Below, piece after piece: positions 33,105 to 45,123 of a stretch of DNA of 64,000 bases (its first letter is position 1; the number at the start of each line of letters is the position of its first letter). This DNA comes from Cunninghamia lanceolata (lineage: Eukaryota; Streptophyta; Pinopsida; Cupressales; Cupressaceae). Location of the stretch: the NCBI GenBank assembly GCA_027924645.1, contig BSBN01001250.1, positions 20,186,001 to 20,250,000 of the forward strand, given 5' to 3'. The position numbers and the translations under genes are program-made. Under the pieces are notes generated by a model. The model was not told where the DNA came from, made no database searches, and worked only from the letters and a program-made list of their open reading frames with translations.

Positions 33105-34653
33105 CTCAAGTAGAATTCAACTGAGTTACAAGAGAGGTTGATTATGTGCTTTCAAGAGGCCAACTATGCCTTAAGTGTGGTATGAATGTGCCAATAAATT
33201 TTATTATGAGCCAATGCAACTTAAAGAAGGAGAGACCCAAGAGAAGGTCATACTTGTAAAACAAAGTACTCTTCTCATGACAATAGTAAACTGTGAAGAC
33301 ATAGAGTGTGTTGGAAATCTTAAAAAGCTAGTTATGGAGTCAGAGTCATTGTGTAGGAGAACTTGACATTAGACCATTATTTTCAACTATATAAAGAAGA
33401 ATGAGTTGTTTTTAGAAGCTATTCTAGAGTTATTTAAATTATATGTATTCTAGTTTTATAGAGAAATAATCTTCAACCCTATCTTAGGCTAAGAATAGCC
33501 ATAGGATTGTTGAGAGATATACTCACTATGGCAATAGAAAGTTATGTTATAGATTATTTGATAGTATGTTATCTTTTGATATACATGAGGAAGTGAATTC
33601 AATTCTTTGGTATATGAAATTATAGTTAATATTCGATAGATTATGAGTCGAATGGTTATATTCTTAGATTAAGATAGATAGAGTCTTTAATCATAAAATC
33701 CTTTGACTTAAGTGTCAGAATATTGCATATATCGAAGAACACAGTCATCATGAGAATAGGTAGACAGGTCATTGAGTAGTTGATAGGATGTCATAGACCC
33801 GTGATTGCAAGGATGCAAAGAGGGACTCAATGTATGTTTTATAGTCACCTAAGCTCTCACCTTAGACTTGTCAAAATGACTAGTAGATAAGGATTATGAT
33901 ATGTCTTTAAGACCGAATATGGTATAAGCAAGTCAAAAAGAATTATTTTATTTATATGACATAAATTGAGAAATAAGAATGTTGTCTCCAAGTCGAGAAA
34001 AGAGTGAGTGAACATATGACTATATATTTATATGAAACTTTGGCCAAAGTAATGCAAAATTCATTGCTTGCATTGTCGGTTCATAGTGTACCAGATAGCT
34101 GAACAATCAGACTAGGTCATACATAACTAGAGCTAGAATAGAGTTGTAAACCCAATTGTATTGTCTAGGACACATCACTAGTTCTCAGATGACATAAAGA
34201 ATCAATTGTTTCTCATTATCTATTACCCTCATGAAGGGAAGGGCCACTTTTAGAAGGAAGGTGTGTGGGGGATTGTTGGTTTGTGGTTGGAGGAAAAGCA
34301 CCAAGGTGTTGCTCCCTCTCTCTCTCTCTCTCTCCCCTATAGTTGACTGTTCAAGACTTGTGAACAAGATTACATTACTCATTATGTAAAAGATAATGGT
34401 AAAATTGTAAGTTGTAAGAAATACGACCATTTGTTATACATGGAATTTTGTTAGTCACATGTGAAGTGACCGTTTTTCTAAATATATGTATTGTACTTGA
34501 AATTGAAAATGTAATATCTTTTGATTATAGTTAAAAAAATAGTGCGATGTTTTGCTTTAATTATGTTTAAGGATATCTAATATTCCAGTTGGGATGTTAC
34601 ATGGGAATGCAACAAAAGTGACTTAACCATAATTTTGTGAGTTATAATGCATG
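33105..34653. other. Non-coding region with a (TC)n tract
   Basis: No supported gene. A 63-codon frame at 33175-33366 has no recognisable motif. (TC)n at 34315-34334 is a microsatellite. Confidence 0.5.
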
Positions 34654-35026
34654 TGTTGCAAGGTGTGCGCCCTTGGTCTCCTTGTGCTATGCAGCACAAA
34701 GCTTGGGTTCGTGACAAGGATTAACCACCTCCTGTGGATTCATTAACTCTAGCGGTTGTATTGGGCATTAACATGTTGATCTTTTGGTGCAACAATAACC
34801 GTCTTGCTAACAATTGGTATCAGAGCTTGGGTCACGAGTTTGAACCCCTCGCTTGCGCTGGGGGAATTGTTGCAAGGTGTGCACCCTTGGTCTCCTTGTG
34901 CTGTACAACACAATGCTTGGGTTCATGACAAGGCTTAACCACCTCCCATGGATTCATTAACTCTGGCAGTTGTATCGGGCATTAACAGGTCGATCTTTTG
35001 GTGCAACGGCAACCGTCTTGCTAATA
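34654..35026 (+). mobile_element. Complete TRIM: 373-bp miniature LTR retrotransposon
   Basis: Two 159-bp direct repeats (34654-34812 and 34868-35026) begin TGTTGCAAGG and end CTTGCTAACA / CTTGCTAATA. The 55-bp interior starts with a Met PBS (TGGTATCAGAGC, 34815-34826) and ends with a GGGGGAAT polypurine tract. The flanks are GCATG on the left and ACATG on the right, a 5-bp duplication with one change. It has no coding capacity, as expected for terminal-repeat retrotransposons in miniature, which move with enzymes from other elements. A 64-codon frame over it is an artefact. Confidence 0.93.
34815..34826 (+). other. Primer-binding site of the TRIM
   Basis: TGGTATCAGAGC, two bases after the first LTR; exact initiator tRNA-Met type. 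Confidence 0.9.
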
Positions 35027-35879
35027 ACATGATTCAGAACATCTTGGGCATGTATTGCTAGTACACTTCTCATAAATTCTTGTGTGTGAGATGTTCCATC
35101 CTTTAGCATCTGTTTATTGTAATTACCATTTAAATGTGTTGTTGACATAAGCTCCCTTTTATGAATCTTTGCAATCATTATCTCAAAATATGTGACACTA
35201 ATTGTGTGCTCTATCCACAATTGCATTTTAACATTTATTTCCATTAATGTCAGATTTAAGAGAAGTATTGTGTCATGATGAATTGATATACGCTCCTTGT
35301 GCCAACTATCTTCATAATTTCCTTCGTGTCAACTACCCTTTTCATCATTAATCAATCAATTTATTATGCCACATTGCCAAGTGTACCATTTGGAAAGTGT
35401 GATGTGGTTTGTATGCAAAATGAAACTTTGCATTTAAATACAATAAAATAGCTATAAGTAATTTAAGAAAATGAATGCATGCGATGCACTTAGTTCATAG
35501 GCATGACCATTTTGATTATTACCAAATTTTTGAATTAGGTAGGGGGCATGATTCAAGGTGTTGGTCTCAGATACCACCATAGTGATATCTAGCACCATCT
35601 GGAGCCATATGGATCTTATAATATCTCACTTATTTGGAGGTCTGGAGCCATCAATAGCCTGATAGTGCATTATTTAAAAATATCTTACAAAGTGCTTCAA
35701 GAGCTTATTTAGTTCAAATGAGGGGAAATTGATTAAAGAGAGGTCACTATTGCTGGTTATCAACATTTCTTTTAGGTAAGGCTACCATTTCTAGTTTTCA
35801 ACCTTACCCTTTTTTTGACAGGAGAGGCCACCATTTCTGGTTTTCAACCTTCCTGTTTTATTTGGGATCAAGACTTTAT
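35027..35879. other. Region where the 3' LTR of element E would be expected
   Basis: No copy of the element E LTR (41560-42841) is recognisable. Two short similar phrases, GGCTACCATTTCTAGTTTTCAACC near 35780 and GCCACCATTTCTGGTTTTCAACC near 35826 (read as two halves), form a local duplication. No gene. Confidence 0.45.
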
Positions 35880-36990
35880 TGAGGGATTAAGACACCATAC
35901 CCATGAAAGAAAGATCTTTGAAGGTGAAGTGTTCAATCTGAGCTTGCAACTCAACATAAAACTCTTCTTTAGATGCCGACTTGTGATATATCTTCAATCT
36001 GTGCCCATTGACTAGAAGGGTCTGACGGTCCCCATCAATTGGTGATAGCTATACGACACCACACCATTGCTAAAAACTTCATCTATTTCATATGGTCCCA
36101 ACCACCTAGTGTGCAATTTACCTTTGAAATCCTATTTTTTGAGTCATATAGCAAGGCCCAATCTCCTACTTTGAAAAGTTTGCTGAGGATGTGTTTGTCA
36201 TGCCATTTTTTCTTTGTTGTTGAATCAATTCTGTGTTGAAGTGCTTCTAATCTCATTTCCTCCATTTTGTTCAGTTACATAATTTAGATCCATTCCAACT
36301 TCCAATGTTTTTTTAATGTCTCTAACTCATATTCAGTGGGAAATACTGGTTTTTTCCATAAACCAGTTCATATGGAGTAAAATTAGTTGTAGTTCTCCAT
36401 GTAGTCTTGTACGCCCAAACAAATTATGTCATCATGTCTTCCCAATCTATTCTCATGACTGAGATTGTCTTACTCAGAATATTCTTTAGCTCTCAATTAG
36501 TTACTTTGACTTGTCCATTAGTTTGGGGATGGTAGGGAGAAGACTTTCTATGACTGATTTGTACCTAGTCAGAAGGGCTTTGATCATAGTGGACATGAAC
36601 TATGGCCCTTGGTCAGAGACAAGGACCCTTGGAGACCCAAACCTTTGTAGAATGTGCTTCTATAGGAAATCTACTACCTTTTCTTGTTTTTCTACTGGAA
36701 GGTCCTTTGCTTCAACCCATTTGGTAGCATAATCAGTGCAGACCAAGATGTAGTGATTACCTTTGGAGGTTGGATCTATTGGTTCCTCAAAATCTATAGC
36801 CCACTTCTCAAATGGTTCAAGAACCACTTGAGGTTGGAGAGGCATCTCACTGGAAAATGTAGGATGTCCCATTCTTTAGCACTGGTCACATTCTTTAACA
36901 TTTTGCTGAATGTCCTTCATCATGGTGGGCCAAAAGTACTCAGCTCCAAGGATCTTATGTCCAGTCTGAAGAGATGAAAATGTCCCCTAG
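35880..36990 (-). pseudogene. int: Integrase of element E
   Basis: The strongest block (36872-36660) reads P-F-E-K-W-A-I-D-F, then Y-I-L-V-C-T-D-Y-A-T-K-W-V-E-A, the start of the gypsy integrase core with its first catalytic aspartate. The C-terminal block (36265-36083) has L-E-A-L-Q-H-R-I-D and L-F-K-V-G-D-W-A-L-L-Y-D; after a shift, a G-P-Y-E-I-D-E-V barrel-type segment and V-N-G-H-R-L-K follow to about 35900. The part between is fragmentary. Confidence 0.8.
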
Positions 36991-37019
36991 ATGGTTCATC
37001 ATGGCATGCATGAATAATA

Positions 37020-38900
37020 TCATAAACTTCTATTTCCTGCACATACATCTTTGCAACACATGATTAGGGCAACATTTAAATAGAATACCATTTAACCATT
37101 TATATCTAGAGTTGTTCCTGATTAGTTGTTTTGTTTTTTTTAGAGTAAAATGTGGAGGAGACTTACCTATGGCTAAATAATTAGCAAAATCAACAAACCA
37201 TGGTAATTGAATTGAAATGGCAAACAAGTGTTCATCCAAAAACGCATCATCAAATGACTCATTATTTCCTTGCACAATTAGTCTTGACAAAAAGTCAGCA
37301 ACTACATTATCTTTCCCTGGTTTGTCAACTATGCCCTGAAATAAAATATCATAATTTGACATGCTGCAAAAAACACCTCCTACTTATCAACCATGGTTAT
37401 GTCAAATTCCTGCAATAAGAGAAACCATTGAATGATTCTACCACCAACAATAGATTTATTCATGAGGTATCTAATGGAAGCATGGTTTGTATGAACCGAT
37501 ACCTTGTAACCAGTGATATAGTGGCAAAACTTATTAATGGCATAGACTACTGCCAGGAATTCTTTCTCTGTGGTGGTATAGTTCTTTTCTGTCAGGTTTA
37601 GGTTTTTATTAATGTAATATATGGCATACATACCTCCAAACTCACTTATTTGTCCCAAGAAGACTCCAATTTCCTAATTGGAAGCATCCGTATGGATGTG
37701 GAAAGGCTCTCCCCAGTTAGGTCCCTTAATAACTGGTGTTGTTATTAATGATTTCTTTATGGATTCAAACACTTCTTGACATTGGGAAGTCCAGTTAAAT
37801 TCATAATCCTTTTTTAGTAGGGTAAACAATGGATCAACTATTTGTCTAAACTTATCAATAAAACACCTATAATAGCCAACATGCCCTAAGAAACTTCTCA
37901 CTTTAGTTTTAGTTTGGGGTGCAAGAATCTGCACTATAATCTCAATTTTCTTAGGATCTACTTTAATACCTTCATGGGAGAATGGTGGCCCAAAACTATT
38001 CCTTCAATCATCGTGAGAAGACATTTTTCATGATTCAAGGATAATGGATGTTCCTTGCATCATTCAAGCACTTTTTTGAGGATACTTAAAGGTTCATCAA
38101 ATGTCCTACCATGGATTGTGAAATCATCCATATATACTTCGACACATGTATTGGTAAGATCAACAAAAATTGAGGACAACTCGTTGGAAGGTAGTTGGGG
38201 CATTGCATAACTCAAATGTAAAACTCTGTAAGCATATGTTCCCCATGGACGTGTGAAGGTAGCTTTATCTTGGTCCTCTGGAGCTACCTAGATCTAGTTG
38301 TAGCCATTGAACCCGTCTAAAAGGAGAAGTAACGACTACCAGCCAAGTTATCCATCACATGGTCAATGAAAGGGAGAGGGAAATAATATTTCTTAGTTGC
38401 TTTGTTTAATTCCCTGTAATCAATATAGACATGCCATTTCCCATTCTTATTTGGCATGAGTACTAATGGTGAATCCCACTGGCTATTAGAGATAGGATAA
38501 ATAAATCCAACTTACAATAATTTCTCTATCTCCTTTACTATTTCTCTTAATATAGGGTTGATTCTTCTCTGGGGCTACCTTACAGGTCTAACATCCTCTG
38601 CATAGATGTGATGTGTACAAATACTTGGATGAATTCCATTCATATTGCTATATTCCCAGGCGAAAGCTTGTGTATGGTTTTGCAATAGCTCGGTCAATTT
38701 TATTTCTTCTTCGTATGTCAATCAACTATTGATAGAACATTGTTTATTTTCTTAGATAGCGATCTATTTTGTACTCAAGTATACATAATGAATTTCCCTA
38801 TAAGGGTTGATTAGTGTATTTAATTGACAATAGTGATGGAGGATTTGATGCAATGTTTTCACTTGTTGGTAATCCAATTGGGATGCCACTTCATCTGAAA
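37020..38900 (-). pseudogene. pol: Reverse transcriptase and RNase H of element E
   Basis: Fragments on the minus strand give, from about 38480, K-W-H-V-Y-I-D-Y-R-E-L-N-K-A-T; then an M-D-N-L-A-G motif; the catalytic Y-M-D-D-F near 38120; and F-L-G-H-V-G-Y-Y-R near 37890. RNase H has H-T-D-A-S near 37685, Y-T-T-T-E-K-E-F-L-A-V-V near 37580 and, at 37300, K-P-G-K-D-N-V-V-A-D-F-L-S-R-L. Stops and frameshifts separate the pieces, but the Y-M-D-D motif is intact. Confidence 0.85.
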
Positions 38901-39176
38901 ATGGACAATTAAACGCTCTTAGCATATCCCTTAGATTTCTCTGGAGCCATCAGGAGACATCTTGTTGTGAATCATTGTAGAAGGATGGTTTAGTTTTGTC
39001 CTCTTGCTCATGGTATTCCTCTAAATGTTCCACAATTGTGACCATAGCTAATGTGGAAGCATCTTCTTCATCTGATTTTGTGAGATCATCTACCCATAAT
39101 TTGTTTTCATAATGCATGGATGGTTTAGCTAGTGGATATATAGAGATCTCTTTTAATTTGTTTCCATTAGAAATGG

Positions 39177-39640
39177 TCATATTCTTGGATCAATAGTCAA
39201 TGAGGGCTGCTGTAGTAGCCAACCAAGGTTTTCCCAATATGATTGGGTATCCTGATTTCTTCTTCTAGTTTGGAGGATGAGGAAATCTAGTGAGTAATCC
39301 CAAGTGTTTATGGTAACAATAACATCCTCTAACACTCCCCTGGGTTTGGTAATGGATAAATTAGTAAGCTGCAAGACTGTAGAGGTAGGTTGCATATTGT
39401 TTAAAGCTAGAGCTTTTGCAATATCTATTTTCATCACATTGAAGGCAACCCCCAAGTCAATCAACACATTTGAAACAAGCATCTCATTTATTACTATCAA
39501 AATGACAGGACTACCAGGATTGCCATACTTCTGTGGAATCAACTTTCCTAACAAAACATCTGCAAGTTTTCCTTCTACCTGAATAGTTTTTGGCAACTTT
39601 TTCTTTCTCCCAGGAAACTTCAAGCATAAACTTTTAATTG
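39177..39640 (-). pseudogene. pro: Aspartic protease region of element E
   Basis: K-Y-G-N-P-G-S-P-V-I-L-I-V-I precedes V-L-I-D-L-G-V-A-F-N-V-M near 39450, the D-L-G variant of the active site known from Athila/Tat elements, where most retropepsins have D-S/T-G. An I-L-G-R-P-W-L-like segment appears after a frameshift near 39240. Confidence 0.75.
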
Positions 39641-40439
39641 TTTGATTGATTCTAGGGATATCTTTGATAGATCGTAACAGAGGGACTTTAATGTTTATTT
39701 TTGGAGTTCCCTAATCAATTGGGAGTCAAACTAAGTATTTTGGAGATCTCTGGATCTCTTTGGAGTGGCTTGCCTCAAGCACTCATGAAATGGAATTGGT
39801 AGGACTTTTAAAATCACTTTAAGGCTCCTTGTTTTGAATGTCTCCTCTTGAGGTTGTTCCTCCTTATCATTATTCGGTACAACTTTGTCTTCATTTGGAA
39901 TTTCCACTAAAGGAGATTTTATTGGAATGTTATGAGAGTGTAATTGAATATCATTAATTTCCACCATGTTTAAAGTTGTTGTGTTGGGATCAACATTGTA
40001 GACTTGCTATTGAGGCCAATTATTTTTGGGATTTGGTATAGGCTGGGTAGGAAGTTGTGGTTGATTTACTTGTTTATTCTAGTTTTGAGTTGCTGGTTGA
40101 GATGGTCTAGGTAGCAAAGCTTGTGACTAGTTTCGATAGCATCTTGGTCCCTAATTATACTGGGGTGCCCATGGTTGTTGATATTGACCTTGAATTTTCC
40201 ATTGGGGGGTGGTCCAGGACTGATTCATCCATTCTGCTTGAGGCCAAGGAGGTCCCCATTGAGGTGGTATTTGCATTTGCAGGAGTGGACCTCCCCAAGA
40301 TCTTGACCACTGATTTGATCCCCAACTGGAAGGATCTATGGGCCCAAATTATCTAGCATATTGGTTAAACCCATAGTTCATTTGCTTTTGCCCCATTAAG
40401 TTTAGCTCTTCCTCAACTTGTGGTATCTTTTTTAGGCAA

Positions 40440-41400
40440 TTTTTGATTTATGGTAGCAAACCACATTCATTTGTGGAATGATTTTTCTCATGGATTCCAC
40501 ACAAATTTGTTCGATTTAATGGGCATTCTCTTAGTGGATGCTTTTCTCTACATCGAGGACAGTAAATGGCTAATGGTTCAGAGGTTTTCTTGCTTGCTTG
40601 TATCCCATCTAGAGTGGTGTTCAAGTGAAGTAAAATAATTTTTTTTAGATTAGCCAACTATTCCTTGACCTTAGTGACATCTCCACCATTATTCTTCCCT
40701 CTTTTGTTGATTTTATTACTAGCTCGGGTATGAGAATAATTCATGCTGAACTCAACAGTTTCCTCAAAACTTACTTTGTTGACATCTCTTCGCCCCATAA
40801 GATTTAAGGCTTCTCTAGCGTCTTCATCAATTCCTCTCAGGAATATAGTTTTTCTCAGTTCTTCATCCAAACTACTACCACATCTTCTGTGAACAAACAA
40901 GAAATGGTTGACATAGTCTTCCAAATTTTCATCTTCCGTTTGTTTCATTCTAAAAAGTTCTTCCTTTCTATCCCAAACTCTAGTAATCTTGATATTTATC
41001 AAGAAAAGTTGTCTCCATTTGCTCCCAAGTATGTATAGAATCAACAGTTAATACCATGAACCAACATAGAGCAGATTCTTTTAAAGTGGAGGGAAAGAGT
41101 TTCAGTTTCTGATTGCCCATTCCATAGTCATAAGTTTGACAGAGGACCTTGAATTCATGTAGAAATTTATCTGGGTCTTCTAAAATTTTTCCCTTGAAAG
41201 TTTATAAAATTGTGGGAGAGATATTTTCATAGGTGGTTCATTTCTCTCAAGGGTTATGGATATGGGATATGAAAAGGTCCTATTGACTGGATCATCCCCA
41301 CCTAAAAGGTCTACCATTATGATAGGGGATTCAGAGGCTCTGGGGGATTCTTGATTCAACAAATGGTTCAGTAATTCCTCCAATTTGGATTTCGATGGTG
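40440..41400 (-). pseudogene. gag: Gag and zinc region of element E
   Basis: The block at 41044-40658 has V-W-D-R-K-E-E-L-F-R-M-K-Q, E-D-Y-V-N-H-F and an F-L-R-G-I-D-E-D-A-R-E-A-L-N-L segment, a Ty3-gypsy Gag fold. At 40600-40448 the sequence C-P-R-C-x4-H-x4-C-P then C-G-I-H-x-K-N-H-S-T-N-E-C gives two zinc-finger-like modules. The N-terminus continues with stops to about 41400. Confidence 0.75.
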
Positions 41401-41537
41401 AATGCCACTCTCGGTGTGTTGACCAAATATTCTTTTATGAAGTAGCCTAAAGAGTCTCTAGGCCTACTCATAAACTATTATGGTCTCAATTCTATGGACC
41501 CTTACCAACACCCTAACCTACAAGATCTGTAGATTAG

Positions 41538-41554
41538 TCTTCAGCAGCGATGCC
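41538..41554 (-). other. Primer-binding site of element E
   Basis: TGGCATCGCTGCTGAAG on the minus strand, five bases from the LTR end. It resembles the TGGCGCCGTTGCC site of Athila-type elements with several changes. Confidence 0.55.
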
Positions 41555-41559
41555 AAAAA

Positions 41560-42841
41560 TGATAGGGCCATCGTAGTTGTTCAAGTTTCCTATCATTTAA
41601 TTCTTATCAATCTGGGGTGGTGTTTAGAGCTATCTGCGTCAAGGTCTTCCTTCTCAAGGTTTTTTCAAAGTTGTAATTGTGATCCTACTCCAAGTAAATG
41701 TAAATACAATGTCGAAATCTAAACTATACTATTTGCTGAAGGAAACACACTTGCATAATTGAAATGAATTGAAACAATTATACTATTGCAAAAATGAATT
41801 ACTTAATAAAAACTAAACTAGTGAAAGTAACTGCAACCTACTCTATTGCTGAATGGAATCATACAACAAAAATACATGATTGAAATGGAACTAAAGAACT
41901 GCTTAGCTGAATCAAAGCGAAACCATTTAATCTATGCTTCAACAACCATGCTCAATGAAATTTAAACAAGGTTAGTGTTTCAAAAAGATAAATGTTTGAA
42001 GAGGAATTATTTTTGTAATTTTCTAATTTAGAGAGTAACCTGCAAGTGAACGATAACTGGAGATAACACAAAGTTTATTCTAAACACATTATCTAAGTTC
42101 AAATACAAAGAAAGAAATACAATCATAAATGGATAAATATTGAGAGATCTCCTTCATTGGGTGAGTGGGCCCTACTCCCCACCTAGAAGGATCCTCCTAT
42201 GCTAATACAAATTCAGAAGAATTTCCCCTTTATTATCATAGAATGGAAGCCCGAATGGACATGCTTACACGATGGAAAATAGAAATAAATTACTGCTTGA
42301 AGAAACAATAATTCATAATCAAAAGTAACTAACTTCTGACTATCTATCTGGCTCATCTTTATATAGTTGAGATTTATTTTTAGACTACACTAAATTGAAC
42401 TACAGACTACGACCAAACTAGAATCTTTTCTACTATTTATCCTAAATTAAGAGTCTCTTTATTCAAAACTTCGAGAAGACATTACATTCACCACAATTGG
42501 CAGCAGGAGACTTAAAAGACAAATCCTAAAGAGAACCTGAGTTGAAGCGGAGGTTTAGTTATTCCACCAAATATCCCTTGAATTGGAGTTAAGGGGCATA
42601 GAGAGAACTATGACGATGGTTGGGCAATTAGAGTTTACTAATTTTATGTGAGGTATGTGCTGGGACAGGGAATAGAGTGGATCCTACTACCTAACCATTG
42701 ACTCAGGGAGAGGATGATTTAAATATAATGTTGGGGGTACTCTGGAGGTGCCTGGAGTTAATGGTCTTCAACTAGAAGATGGCTTTGGGGAGATCTGGTA
42801 GTTCCGAAGAGATCTGAGCTGCTGTGTCCATAAATCCAACA
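41560..42841 (-). repeat. Probable 5' LTR of element E
   Basis: From TGATAGGGCC (41560) to AATCCAACA (42841) on the plus strand, so TG...CA on either strand. The inner edge is set by the PBS; the outer edge is a guess because no second copy is available for comparison. Confidence 0.5.
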
Positions 42842-43067
42842 ACTATCTTTGATAAAAACCATCATTATACATACATATAGAACATAAATTATAGTAGATA
42901 ACTAAAAGATTCTACCTATAGAAAATAAATATTAAAGCATAATATCCATCCATTCATAAAATAACTATAACCATTAATAATGTATTTATATATGCCAATT
43001 CATAGAAATAAAGGTTTTGCAATGTCTGGTATGGAAATCAAACATAAACTTATCATAAATCATCAGT
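42842..43067. other. AT-rich spacer
   Basis: Nothing recognisable between the E LTR and the copia fragment. Confidence 0.4.
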
Positions 43068-43526
43068 TGTGTTGATGCAGATTGGGTAGGTGACTTAGAC
43101 AGTTGAAAGTCCACAAGTGGGTATGTATTTACTTTGTTTGGAGGGGTAGTGAGTTGTATGAGTAAGATGCAACGTATAGTTACATTGTCAACCACTAAAG
43201 CATAGTACATGGTAGCTACCCATGTCTCTAAGGAGGTAGTTTGGTTACATAGATTGTGTCCACGTATTTGTTTTGACTGTAGAACTATTCAAATTAGCTG
43301 TGATAGCCAGAGTACGATGTGTTTGGCCAAGAATCCTATGTATCATGCATGATCGAAGCATGTGGTTATTCAGTACCACTTTGTTCGTGAATTGATTGTT
43401 AATGGTTAGATTGAGATGAAGAAGATTGATACTCAGGAGAATGTTACAAATTCACTTACTAAACCTATGAGCACAAAGAAGTTTACGTGGTGCAAGGAGG
43501 CCATGGGCCTTATTCCTAGTGCTTAA
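43068..43526 (+). pseudogene. Copia RNase H fragment (element F)
   Basis: C-V-D-A-D-W-V-G-D-L-D-S starts a Ty1-copia RNase H. K-S-T-S-G-Y-V-F-T-L-F-G-G, L-S-T-T-K-A-x-Y-M, C-D-S-Q-S-T-M-C-L-A-K-N and N-S-L-T-K-P follow, ending at TAA 43524. Stops occur at about 43099, 43201, 43348 and 43411. The upstream pol is absent, so only the 3' end of the element remains. It resembles element H more than element C. Confidence 0.88.
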
Positions 43527-43570
43527 TTATTTTATGTTTTCCTATGGACGAATTTACAATGTATGATGTT

Positions 43571-43581
43571 GAGTGGGAGAA
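43571..43581 (+). other. Polypurine tract of element F
   Basis: GAGTGGGAGAA followed by the LTR start TGTTAGGATTAAGG; the same arrangement occurs in element H. Confidence 0.75.
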
Positions 43582-45123
43582 TGTTAGGATTAAGGTGCCA
43601 TCAACCTTATAAATCCTATGTAATTAACTACTCTTAATGTTGTTTGTAAATTTCCATAAGGGAAAATGTATTCACCAAGCAGTGGTCTTATTTCAGCTGC
43701 ATTTAGATCCTAGTACCCCTTTTGGTGGGGGTTCGGGGGTAGTGCCCCTTGAGGATTTTTTTTATAGAAAATTGCCTTGTAAAATATTGTAATTTTATAG
43801 TCAATCTGGACCATTCATCATTAGGTCATAGATTTGACAGTAGAATTTATGTTAGGGGTTTTTTTCCTAGATGGAAACACTCTTTTAATGAGGGCATTGT
43901 ATTATGGCTGGGGTATGGTGAGACAGAAAAACAAGTGCACTACTAGATTGAAGATTAAAGAGGAGGTTGTTAGTGATGTATTGTATATTATATTGAAGTT
44001 AATACAAACTGGTACATCTCTTCTTGTGTGTAGTTTTTTCTTGAAAGGGTTTCTCCACATAAACAATGTGTTATGTGTTCAATTTTTTTGTTCCTTTATT
44101 TCTTTGTATCGCTGATTTCATTTCCTATATAATCTCTATTTGAATCTGCACCAGATTTATAATAGTTTAAATCAGATTTCCATGCTATAGTTGTTCACCT
44201 TCATTTCTAATAGTTATTTACTTTCAACATTTCTTTTCTGTACAGCATAGCTTATCACCTAGTGTCATCATCTCTCTAAAGTGGAGGAAAAATGCAACAT
44301 CGAAAAATTGCTCATCCTTACAATTTCATGCTATATTTGGGCTTCTTTAGCATCCATTCCATTACCATTTTTAGGGATCATTTTAGCTCAGCCTTAGCCT
44401 TTTACCTCACCAAAAAACCAAATTTCTTTATCAGATTCTAATTCTTCTCACTAATTAGAGAACAAATGCTAAATTTTGAGCAATTTCTCTAGGACGTCCA
44501 TGCAATGCTTGGACATCCACATACACACTAGTGTCCCACAAGTTTCTAAAAAATTAAATGTTACTTCCCACCTAGCTACCTGTTATCACCTAATGTAATG
44601 CTTGTTTGTTAGAAAAATGTCTTCAACGTTTGAATCTGACCCTTTATCTTCCAAGAAACCCTTTTGAAAACCTATCTTTGATTAGCTTCTTTTCCAACCA
44701 CAAGAAATCTATCTTTGTCTCTCTTCTATCTTCTATTCTTAGTTGCACACTCCTTTGTTGAAGCTACATACTACCAAATTTTCATTCACAAATGCACGTG
44801 CTCACATTTTTATTCTACTTCACATTAGTAATATTGTTCTAATAGTCTCTTGTTCTTGTTTGAATAATATTTTAGCTCTTCTTAATCATTTCCTTCTACA
44901 TTCTATTAGAAAATCTCTTAGTGACCTCACCACCTTTTATCCTGCCACACACACAAGGGTATTCTTCCCTGTAGACCAGGATTGATATTTATAGCTTTAT
45001 TTTATTGTCATTACTCTTAATCCCTAGATGCACGCAGGATAGGAGCACACACTATTTTTCTATCTCTTTATTATTAGCTATCCATGGAGTTTAAAAGACC
45101 AATACAGGGCTTGACCTAAAAGC
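43582..45123. other. 3' LTR start of element F, then uncharacterised sequence
   Basis: TGTTAGGATTAAGGTGCC marks the LTR start. It includes the phrase GGTGGGGGTTCGGGGGTAG near 43725, common in such LTRs. The end is not definable without a second copy. From about 44130 to 45118 there is no supported gene or repeat. Confidence 0.5.
45119..45123. repeat. Target-site duplication of element C (left), AAAGC
   Basis: AAAGC at 45119-45123 and 52126-52130, exact. Confidence 0.9.

Larger units (their letters stand above)
35880..42841 (-). mobile_element. Element E: decayed Athila/Tat-like Ty3-gypsy, 3' LTR missing
   Basis: On the minus strand: a probable LTR (42841-41560), a PBS of the TGGCATCGCTGCTGAAG kind, gag, a two-finger zinc region, a protease of the D-L-G type, RT, RNase H and integrase, in the gypsy order. 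The D-L-G protease and the PBS resembling the TGGCGCCGTTGCC class point to the Athila/Tat branch. All ORFs have stops and shifts, and it lacks a recognisable second LTR, so it is older than the chromovirus and element C. Confidence 0.8.

Noticed and set aside
34654..35026. tRNA-derived SINE, because of the GGTATCAGAGC phrase
   Set aside because: The phrase is a primer-binding site between two direct repeats; there are no A/B boxes or poly-A tail.
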